The notes beneath the pieces are model-generated. The model made no database searches. It was not told where the DNA came from and saw nothing but the letters and a program-made list of their open reading frames with translations. This document shows positions 50,301 to 62,300 of a stretch of DNA of 64,000 nucleotides, in pieces. The translations under genes were made by a program, and so were the position numbers. Source of the stretch: Paracentrotus lividus. Its lineage: Eukaryota; Echinodermata; Echinoidea; Camarodonta; Echinidae. The first letter of the stretch is position 1. The number at the start of each line of letters is the position of its first letter. The stretch covers positions 19,440,550 through 19,504,549 of the forward strand of contig CALNVZ010003426.1 in the NCBI GenBank assembly GCA_940671915.1. The letters are read 5' to 3'.

Positions 50301-53300
50301 TAAGAACATTTTGATGGATGAACATCAAACTTGGGTCATGTGTGCATATGGTAGGGACAATGAAATTTATTAATTTTGAGGTCATGAAGTCAAAGGTTCA
50401 AGGGTCACAGACGTTATTGTATACATGAAAATGGCACGTTCTTTGCTGTAACTTCTGAACCGTTTTATGGATCACTTCAAACTTGGGTCATGTGGAGGAA
50501 AGATGAACTGTTAGATTTTTGAGGTCAGGACATCAAAGTCACTGGTTATTATGTAAATGACTCGTTTGTGCAATTTCTGAAGGACCTTTGACAGATTAAC
50601 TTAAAACATGTTTATCCTTTTTATTACATCAGTAGCCATCCTTCCTGAGTTGGAAATAATTCTGATGATACAACTTTAATAGATTTGGGGTCAATATCTC
50701 AAAGATGTCATGGTATAAATGGATGTAAAATACTCAACATGCCGCAGCCTTTTTTTTTTCCGATGTGGCAATACGGAGGCATGCCTTCCGACCGTGCGCG
50801 GTCGAAGATTCATCTAGTTATATTTAGAAAGACACGATTTGATGAGCCATGGCTTGGTCTTGAGTACAGTGGAAACTCACTTTAAAGATGTCTGAACAAG
50901 ATTCCTGACATAACGAGGTCATTTTGCTGGTCCCAGCTCTTTATATTGTTTTGCTATTTTACTCCGATGTAACAAGGTAATTTTCATGGTCCCAAGGACC
51001 TCGTTATAAAAAGTTTTCACTGATCTGAAGTAGTACAAATATTGAATCAATTTTAAGCTGTCTTACTTCTCTGATGTTTTGATATGGGTTTCCTGATGTC
51101 TGGCAAACTTCCTGAGGTATTTGGCTTGCCTACGACCATCCTTCACCTCAATCTCTAGATGCCTTGTACGCAGTGTATCCTTCAGGGGCTGGAGAAGGAA
51201 TGGAGAAAAACACATCACTTATGAAAACTGTTAACTGACAAGAGCAGTTTGAATATTTAACGCAAACATATTTTATACACTCCACTCCTATTACAATGAG
51301 CACAGATAAAAGGAAGTGTACACCAAATTTTCTTTGAACATCCTAATTTCAAACAGTCTTGCTACGAGTTTACTACAGTGGAAACCCGCTATAACGAGAT
51401 CTGTTATAACAAGGTTCCTGATATAACAAGGTAATTTAGCAGGACCCTAATCTTTGTATTCTTCTGTTTTTTATCACGAGACTCTCAATATATTATGAGA
51501 TAACTTCTTTGGTCCCAAGGACCTTGTTATAACAAGTTTTCACTATACCTTCAGTACAAGATTTCAGCAGTTAGGTAATAGGCCTGGTCACCAGCTGACC
51601 CTTAGAAAAAAGTATAAACAAAAAACAAAAAAAAAAACGAGATACGACTCTTCAGATTCAATTCATTTAATTCTTCATATGACAACAAAGTGAAAGCTCT
51701 GAGAAAGATTAAATGATCTATAATACCCGAGGTATGCTTCCATCAGTGCCAGCACCACTCATATCAGCTGAAAGCCTTACCTGAGGTATGCTTCCATCAG
51801 TGCCAGCACCACTCATATCAGCTGAAAGCCTTACCTGAGGTATGCTTCCAACAGTGCCAGCACCACTCATATCAGATGAAAGCCTTACCTGAGGTATGCT
51901 TCCATCAGTGCCAGCACCACTCATATCAGCTGAAAGCCTTACCTGAGGTATGCTTCCATCAGTGCCAGCACCACTCATATCAGATGAAAGCCTATCTAGA
52001 GCATCCTGATTCTCCTTCATCCGTTGTTCTACTCCTAACTTACGATTCCTCACATGCTCCTGACGAACCGTTGCCGTGGTGATCACACGATCCAATTTGG
52101 ACATCGTCTGAATGTAATAACCATTCAAGGTAGAGGGTATAAATAATACACATAATAAATAAAGCACCGATGACATTCACAAAAACATCTGCTGAAAAGA
52201 TTGTTTTTGTAAGTCAACTGCCCCCTTGTGACCATCTCTGTGTTGTTGTTTTTTTCATGCAGAGTTTCATGAGCAAAATAAGCAGAAAATAACAAATCTA
52301 TTTCTCTTGTGGTACATTATGCTTTCAGGTTGAGTGTACAGTAATCATCAAAATCTCTAAATTGGGCACAAAAAAAAGAAAATTATAATCACAATTCAAT
52401 TGTGAGGTCAGGTCACGATCAAATTTCAATGTTTTTTATATTGACGAATAAATTAATCTGAATAAATTCATAAGGTAATACGGGGATCATAGATTGTAAT
52501 TTCCATTCTAACACGGTTACAGGTAATTTGATCTTGTCAAAAGCATCTACATGGACAGGTGTAAGAGAAAAAGAAAAATGAAGTCAGTGCCAGTTTGTAG
52601 ACAAAAGGGTGATCATAATTTGAGGAGAAAACGTTGATGTCTTTGGGAAGTGGAAAATTGCTTGCACTTTACCTTATCTCCTAATGTGGTCTTGCCATGA
52701 ATCAGTTTGATTCTCTCAACCAGAAGGCTCTTACGCATAATCTTAGAGGTCAGGTCACGATCAAACGACTCAAGCTCCAACAGCTCCTTACGTACGCTGG
52801 ATCTCTGCTGGAAGACCTTATGCACCTCCATCTGAAGACTGTTAGAGGCAAAAAGACAGAATAGCACCTAATTCAGTTTAATTTGCATCATATATATGAG
52901 ATGCCAGTCGGTACCATTAAAAAATCCTGAAATTGTTAAAATGCATGAAAGAAGTGTGAAATTGGCCTGAAAATAGATGAAAAAGCAGAAATTTTTAATG
53001 CATTTTAAAAGTGGTATGATTCCTTTTTTTTAAATCCATGACTCAACATTAACAGGCATCTGGCAAGTCTACGTACCTGTAGTTTATGGACACAAACAAT
53101 GTCCACCACATAGTGTCTGAATTTAGAGACTAATAGGTCATCTAGAAAATACTTGGATGTTGTTTTTGTTTTTATGGCTTAAAATTAGGGTCTGTGCTTA
53201 CAATACAGTACAGTTCAGCACCCATATTTGACATTTGGACCTACAAGTTTGCATCATATGCACACAAACACTAAAAAATATGATTTGTATACCCTATGAA

Positions 53301-56300
53301 AATATGGTAATGAGCCTTGTTTTGAGCCAAAGAGAAATGAGGTAACTGCAAGATCAACTGAAATCTTAAAACTCAGACTTCATGGTTTACAAATACAACA
53401 GAAATGATAATAATAATAATAATAGTTACATTTATATACATCATTTTAAGAATCTTTAATAATCCTGTCTTCTGATTGGTTGAAAGTGCAGTCATAATCT
53501 GACCTATGGCCGCCATAGTCATTTTCCCGGTTTTACCAGTCAATAGAACATTTTTACAGTACTTTTTGCCCGTGGGCATAGTGCGATCCATTTTTGTACG
53601 TGCAAGGCTGCTTTATTTCAGATACCATAATTTGCGGCGCGATTTGGTCGATAATTTTAGACAACTCCGCTGCTTGTGCGTCAACGCGCGCGCGCAGCGT
53701 AGACAAATTCTTTCGTCGCGCTAGAACGGATCCCAGATTTCTAGTTGAGCGTTAAGCCTGAATTCCGATGACGATGTTGATCTAAACAAGCGATTTAGAG
53801 GTTAATCTTCCTCGGCATTTTGCAGTTATTTGTAAGTAGAATGCAATTGTGGTGAGCATGCATTGTGGCCTGCAGAGCCAGAGGCTCGAAATGACTTAAC
53901 TTTCATGACTCTAGGCTAGTCTAGATCTAACGTTATTTTAGAATCTAGATCGTAGACTTCACTTAGACTTAGTTCTAGGTCAAAATTAGACCATGTTTGT
54001 TGTTTTTAGATTCGGCATATAAAATATATATTGACTGCTTTTATTTTCGGGACATGGTCGTTTCTAGACTGCTCTCGGGAATCTCCGCATCTCCGCATTC
54101 CCTTGAGCAGTCTAGAAATGACCATGTCCCTCAAAGCAGTCAATATATCTATATTATATACCGCTTAGTACATATATCCACCTTGGTGTTTGTACGCGCT
54201 TATAGTGTTAACTAATTATTACCCGGCTTAGCTAGGCTACCCCGAAAGGTGCTCACAGCATTCAAGGAATGTAGATTGAAAAGATGTGCTGTTTATTTTT
54301 TGAGATGTATCTAATATTAACAAATAAAACTAATGACAAAATTGCCAAGGAGACATTGACTGCTCTATTTTCTTATTTTATACTGCCCTAGTAGGCCGAG
54401 TTGACTTACGTTAGTATTTGTTCGTTGTCAGGCACATTGGCTGGTGGGTTGACTGTTGCCATGGCTCCTGATGTCTGCTTATCTAGTTTACCCTTCAATT
54501 CACCTACCTATTGAGAGAGATCAAAGCAGTATTTTGAAGATATTACTTACAAAAGTATAGTACTGGGGGGCATTTCATCAAAGGACTTGTCGGACATTTT
54601 ATCCGACAAATTTGCTCTCAGCCAATCAGATGCAAACATTTCAGTAGCTTATAACAGTTTGTCGAATAAAACGTCCGACAAGTCCTTTGATGAAATGCCC
54701 CCCTGATCACCAATATGTAGACAGTTCCCTCTCACAAGGATGTGCTCGAGGCCAAGCTAATTTTCTTGTTATACTGAAGGCACTGACTACATAGGTTTAC
54801 ATTACTGTTTAACCCTCTTTGTGCTATTCTTAGAAAAGGTGAGTGAAAATTATGTAGCCATATGGCTACAAAGCATGAAAAACCAGAAGTTTTGGGGTAC
54901 ATGAATTTCGCAAGGAGACAAGATTCGTGAAAATATATGTCTACACAATACAATACTATACACTGCACAAGTACTTGATGGTCGACAATGCACGAAAGAT
55001 GCATTTCGCAAGTGTTTCTGGTATTACATACATGTTTTATGTTTTATCTGAAATTAAATTAGGCACAAACTAGTCTCTTCTTGTCTATTGCATTTGCTCC
55101 TTCGACAATCGATACCAGGTCAATTCCTTTCACTAATCAAATGGCTTACTTCATCCCAAGACTAAACACTTTATCTAAACATAACCCTTACCCTAAAGCC
55201 CGCCTCACACTGTGCGATTTGCTGCTAAGCGATTTTGGAGGAAAGTGTTATAATGTTTGATAAGAACATTCAAACAATGAAATTCATGCTTTCCAAAGTT
55301 CTGGGTATTCCTCTGCATACTAATATTAAAATTTACGGCGATTGTGAACCCCCTTCTCTGTATAAAATCAAATTGTTTCCATATCGCAATGACGTCACAG
55401 CGATCTTGCGATTTTAAGCTAAATTGAACTTTACTCCAAATTAAAGGCTCGAATTGGAACAAAATTTCGATTACAGTGTTCCTGTACGACTTTTACCTCT
55501 CATTAAATACTTTTGCATGTTTCAAAATGTCACATTTAATGCAAACTGCCATTTGTTCTAAAAATCGCATCGCAACAAATCTCACAGTGTGAGGCGGGCT
55601 TAAAGGAATGACAAACTTCAACCAAGGACTTAACAATGTACCCTACCCTAAACCTAGTACATTAAACCCTATTGCAACCCTAGCCATAATCCTGCATTTG
55701 CACATCTAAGCTTACACAAAATACAGCCCAAAATAATTGTCACAGGAGCAAATGTCGTGTCACCAACTCTACATCTTAGACAAAAAGATGAAACGGGTTC
55801 CCCATGTTTCTAGGTTTTTGTTAACCCTTTAGCACCTAGAGACGGCGTGGAAAGTGTCAGTTTACTCACTAGCGGAAAGGGTTATGCTGTGTTTTAATTA
55901 CGTTTTTCCAATAGGAAACATATTTTCTTGTGCAGAATCGGACAGCACACATCCAATGGGTAATCCACAAGAAGTACGGGAATGTTTCATCACATATTTT
56001 TGATACAACCTTGACTAAAGCGTGCTTAAGACAGGGGCGGTCAGGGGCGGTTTAGTGAGTAAGCTGAGGGGCAGTCTCGAGCGGTTTAGGTGCTAAAGGG
56101 ATAATCTCACAAGTGTGGAGCAGTGCCTCATTTACACGTTATAAAAAAAAGGTTACACTGTATATTATCATCATATTAATGAATGTTATTAGGTTACCTC
56201 TGTGCGTAGTTCTTGGATGATCTGGGTGTACTTAGTGATGTGGAGATCCATACTGACAACGTTCTTCTGTAAGTTAGATTTGATCTCCTTAGCTCTGTCA

Positions 56301-59300
56301 GCATACCTCAGTGTGTTGAAGGTATCTTCATAGGATAGACTGGAGGGACTGAAAAACAAAGAGAGAAGAAACATCATAGTTAGTACTGCCACAAACGACA
56401 AAAGGAACTATGGAATTTAGATTAATAATGTTTTCATAATTTACCAAGATGTAGTGTAGGCCTACTCTGTCCTCACCAAGTTTCGTACCAAAATACTTGT
56501 CCTGCCATGAGACATAAGTAAGGTATGGCATTATGATGCATTGATGTCAGTGAAAATGAGAGACACATTTTGCTCTTTTACAGGATGTCATTTTTGTCAC
56601 ACGTTTTTCACTGTCTTGTTATGGAGGGGGAGGGGGGGGGGGAAATACAATAGTAAGTTTTTGATTGGAAACTTAAGTTTATAAAAACAACCTGATTTAG
56701 AAAAGCTTGCACTTACTAAATCTTCTGCAAACTGGCAAGAAATGTGATGACATACTTCCAGTCATGGGAAGCGCTGTTGAAGCATGACAGCCAGAGCTAT
56801 TTATCAAAAGAGTTTGCCCAACTCAAGTTACAGTTGGTTTTCAACATGGTGCTCTTTCTCTGTCATTGTGCTTGCCTCACATATCAACACATGCCACACT
56901 CTTGCCATCCTAAGTCTAGGTGGCCAAACACTGCAACAAAGGACTCTGGTGAAACACAAACAACAAAATCAGAAAGGAAAAATGTAAAGAAATTTACCTG
57001 ACAGCAGCAATCATGACAGTCTTGCAGTTTCCACCGAGGGAGTCTTTTAGAAGACGAGTTAGCTTGCTGTTCCGATAAGGCACGTGCTTTCCCTTATTCT
57101 GTTGATATCAAAGAAACATATTTTAACGTGATACACTTTAGCTGATGATCAAATTTACGTGTAGTCATTTTTTTTTTAGACAGAAAAATCATCTTATTAC
57201 TTCCTGCCATACACATGTATGCAAATTGTCATGCTCATCATCTTTCATTGGGGGAGGCGCAAATGTGGCAAAACAACCTTCAAAATCTTATATTCTAGAC
57301 TCAGGTTAAACAAAAGATCCAGCAAATATCATAATTTCTATTACAACTGTGTATAACTAAGCTTACAGAATTTGCAATTATCAAAGGAGTTGGAACTCAC
57401 AGTTTGGAGTTCCTCCTCTCTGTACCACCCCCCCCCCCTCCCATTTTGCTGAAGATACAATTCCAGCCTCAGAGGTAAAGAATATTTTATCGCTTATGTA
57501 CATGTAATATTTGAATCTCTTCTACTGACCCAGCTGTGCAAATGGATCTTTTACAGATCTATCAACTTGTATGCATGTCCAGCGTGTTCTAATAACTATA
57601 ATCTGGATCTTCACATTCCAAGATGTTCATAAAGTTCTTCTTAAATTAAAAAACAGCACGATGAAACACCGATCCCCCCCCCCCCCCCCCACCGATCATT
57701 TACAGGTTCTATAGTGGGTTCTCATGTGCCACAGACAGAAACTAATAAGTAAGCCAGATTCTATGAACACTGAGATCTACCTTGCTATCCGCTAAGGCAT
57801 GATACAGTTCCCAAGAGCCAAGAGGGAGCGGTTGATTTAGCGCCCTCTCGAAACCTTGCTCCACGATTAGTCGTGACTGTCGCCCTCTCTGACCCCGCCA
57901 GGTCAATCAGGGACATCTTAGCGACACGTACGTTGGTGCTGATGTTAGCTGTCGATCTCGCTGTCGCACAAACACCTGATAATGAAAAAAAAAATTTTTG
58001 ATGTTCATTCAAGTATTGTCCCCATATAACAATCTATATGTCAGCAATTAACTCTTTATGCGCCACTTGAAAAACCGGCCTGTGCCACATTATTTCAGGG
58101 ACACGCATTTAAGGCCAATTTTTATAGAGTTTGCTGAATCAACTTGCTATAACTTTTTACTGCTTGAACCTTACAAAAAATATTGTGTAGCAAAGTTGTA
58201 GAGTGTAAAATTTCCGTTTTGATGATGTCACACTCGTGGCATTATTTATTATCATTATTATGATAATTATAAATATATATTGTTTGATTTTTTATATTTA
58301 TGACAACTTTTTATTCCTCCGAAATGTCTTATTGACCAATAATGACATACTTTCAAATCAAATGCACTAGCAAGGTGAACTTCTAAGCTTTGTTTTGGTA
58401 TATCGTACTCTCATACTAACAATAAAATACTAGGGCTATAGTTTATTGAAGAAAAAAAAGTTCAAAGGAAAAGAAATATCAATGTGTCTCTCTCAGCCAC
58501 TCATGACAACGGGGTAATCCCTCTCATTGAATTTCCCCAGCCCTGTAGGCCACTCTTGACAATGGGGTAATCTCCACCATAGAAATCTTCCTCCCTGGTC
58601 ATCTAACCTTTACAATGGGGTGATCTCCCAATTGAAACTACCCTGGTCCTGGTCATTGTCGATATCCGGCTTAGCGGGCAGTGAAAGGGAACATCAGAGG
58701 GATACATCTTTTTCTTTTTCATCTCCTTCTTCTTTTGTTGCCATAAATCAGCCTTTGAAATGAAGGACTTTATTGATTTTTGTTCTTCCACGGTGTATGT
58801 ATACAAGTAATATAGGACTATAAGTATAATACAAGTATGTGAGGACTTATAATAAGAGAAGAAAAAAATCCACCGAAAAACGCTAAATATGCTGTTATTT
58901 CAAATGTAACACTATGACGAAAAGCAGTTTATCTGAAAGTATGAGTTGTATACACTGCAAACAATACAGAGCGCGAATAATTGCTGCCCACTACGAGTGG
59001 TAATATGAATGTCTAATTGACTCGTGTACTACTGTGCAAAATTGCACTCACGGCACCCCTACGTACGTGCAATTCTGCGCTCATGGCACATAAAGAGTTA
59101 AATACATGTAAACCTAAAATCTGCAAGCAAATAACCCTACTTTCAAGACCATCTTGAAAGTAAACACAAAAATTCCACAACTTTTAATAGATGGAATCGA
59201 GGCAGGATAACCCATGAAAGCCGGAAAGGCTTATTGACAAAGGGGTCCGTCTACTAAATGATTACTTTGACAACCAATGATTCTTTCTCGAGGTATAGTG

Positions 59301-62300
59301 TAAAAAGATGCAACGATCAGCTCTTTATTCTATCAACTCCCCTGAAGACTAAGTACTCTAACCTGAGAAGTCCTCCAGAGGACTGCATAATTGTACTCAG
59401 GAGTTGTTCTCTGAGGGAGTTGTCCTCCAGTTTAGTTTTTCTCTGGGAATCTGTCCCCTGAGTATTTGTCTCCTGTATTTGTCATGTATTTGATACATAT
59501 TATAATGATACAGCTACATGTATATCAGGATTGCCAAGCAAATAATTTTCTTGCATATGGAAACAGGGCAATTAATAGGCTATCTATCTACCTGGAATAC
59601 TGCATGTGATCTTGATGATTGTGCATTTGCATCAGTTGGGTGCTGCGTTCGATTGGTGTTACCGTACTCTAACATACTGAACAACTCCTTAGCATTTTTA
59701 GGCTGAAAAAGAAGAAGAAAATGGGTAAAAACATCATAAGGCAGCAGGGGAAACAGCCAAGTCTTGCAGCAAATTTTCCTTTGCAATTTTAAATCCATTA
59801 ATAGTAATATAGACTTGTAGATCACACATGTTTATTTCAAAGAACTACATGTAATAAGGCAATGTGTGTGTACATGTAATAATATGCAACACATTCCATG
59901 TTGATTGTGTATTCATTTCTAAATCACCCCCAAGAAGAAGAAAGTTACTATTAAATAGGATTTTTTTTTCCTTCTGTGATATCCAACACACAACCTGTTG
60001 CGACCATGCAAGTACTGATCGTAATTATTCAAGTATTATAAGAATGAAAAGTGTTACCTTGTGTAAGGAGAGACCACTAACAACCACTCCTCTCTGTGGA
60101 TCCTCTCTGATAGCTAAACCCCCTGATGGTACCAACAGGTCCTTCACCGTCTCATTGTAGATCTGTGAGAGATGGGACAGAGAGAGGGAAAGAGAGAGGA
60201 TAGAAAGATAGAGAGAGAGAGGCAGAGGGAGATGAAGATGGAAAGAGAGAAAGAGGAAGAGTGAGACAGTACATATAGGAGAGATGGGCAGAAAGAGAGA
60301 GGATCCATAGAGAAAAAGGATGAATTGAGACCATGGGAGGAAGAAGCAGAGAGAGAGGAAAATACAACATAACATCCATTATTATTTGTTCTTCTTCTCA
60401 ATCTCATGTTATACAGCCCCATGACAAATTCATTATTTTCAATATGTGACACATCTGCCGCCACCTGTAGTGATTGAGAATTTAATCATTATGCTGGGCT
60501 TGTGAGTGGGATCTACATGCCCCCCCCCCCCCCCCCCCCCCTCTCCCATTATAAGACATTCATTTAATAAAGAATTTTAGTAATAATGTATATATAGTGC
60601 ACATTGTGTATCATTTCAACCTTTTTTTCCCCTCTCTACATTTCAGTGATTATCGACTAAAACGGACCTCAAGGTAAGACACTGCCACATCACTAAGCTT
60701 CTCTGACTTTTCACTTGCAATCTTCTGATAGAGCTCCATGACTGTAAGGAACATGATCCCTGGTTGGTTGGGACCTCCCAGCATGGTGAACGTCTTCCCT
60801 GCTCCAGTGGCACCGTAAGCAAACACTGCATTGAAAGAAAAAAAAACAATTATGGTCAAATGGTTCCTGTTATTTTAATTTTCAAGTCTTTTTTAATAAT
60901 AGCTGAATAACATTTGACAGAATATGGTCCCTGGTTGACCATCCGATCGCCAAGCATGGTGAATGACTTTATGGTCAACAGATTAACAGATTCCTGTTTT
61001 TTAATTTTTAATTTAATTTTTTTTTTTTTTGGGGGGGGGGGGGAAACACCAAAACAAAACAATGGGAGAATAATAATTATTTTTAAAAAATGTTAATGAG
61101 ACCAGTGAGGAGCCCTACATGTACTTGAGAGCAGTTCCGATACCTAGTTTGCCTCTTTAAAAAAAACACCTCCTTCAGTGAGAAAATTTGTGTAGTCAGG
61201 GCATAGATTTCACGGCCATCGACGGCCAGGCCGTCATTGCCCTAGGGAAAACAGATTAATTCACGGCCAAACTGGCCTTGCCTTTTTTCAAGCTGGCCTC
61301 CATGCCCTCTCAAGAAATTTATAGCCCTTTCCTGAAGGACTGACTGTAATACCTTTTGTCACATTAAAGTCTCAAATCTGTCAGTATGATGTAATGTAAT
61401 GTTTACAATATATAGACAGCCAAACAGTATTTCCATCGCTAGTCCCTTTGAAAAGGAATTGCTTGTTTTCCCCATACAGAAAAGGCAATATTTTAAACAG
61501 AAAATCATCACCTTCTTCTCCCCCCCCCCCCCCCCCATATTTTGTAATGTTTAAGTCTGTTGTCATTGTCATGATTGCTTTATATCATTATAATGTATTG
61601 TTTCATTTTTGTTGCCTGGAAATCAAATAAATAAAATGGATAAATAAATTTTAGGGGGGATGGCCGTGGATGCCCTTTGAAGTGGACAAAAAATGGCCTT
61701 GCCCTAAAAGTAATGAAATTTAAGGCCTGGGGGGTGTTTCACAAAGAGTTACCGGTAAGTAGACTTTAAAATAGCACTTAACTCGTTATTTTTGTGCGTT
61801 ATATTACGCATCACCTTATTGGTCAGACCATGCTCAGGGGATGCGCGCCATTGTGAAATCTATCAATTAAATTGCGCGTTATAAAACAAGATGCGCGTAG
61901 AAGTTAAGTGCGACTTTAAGTCTACTTAACTCTTTGTGAAACACCCCCCTGGTGTAGTGAACCTACGTGCAAATGTAGCACTCAAATAGGTCTGCATGGC
62001 ACGTTATACTGGGTAAAGGTACCTGTGTAGCATCTTGACACAATAGTTGAAAGTAGGGTTACACCATGCAAAATAAATAACAGTGAGGAGGTATTTTTGA
62101 CGAAACAAATCTCGTCATGCAGGATCAGTGCTTAACCCATTGAGGACTGAGCCCAAATATATTCGGGCTGGGGTCTATGGGAAATGCGTGTTATAGCCAA
62201 ATTAGCTCAGTCTCCAATAGGTTAATATCTTTCCTTACCTGAGCAATTGTATCCACTGAGAACACTGTCTACCACTGACTTGGTGGTGTGTTCATACACA

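Noticed and set aside
51061-51066. Stop codon right after exon 11 as the gene end
   Set aside because: The TAA is part of the donor A|GTAAGA; exon 12 continues in the matching phase with kinesin-like helix sequence.
60144-60464. Ser/Leu-rich open frames on the minus strand
   Set aside because: Pyrimidine tract before kinesin exon 3; only the last 35 codons are real exon.
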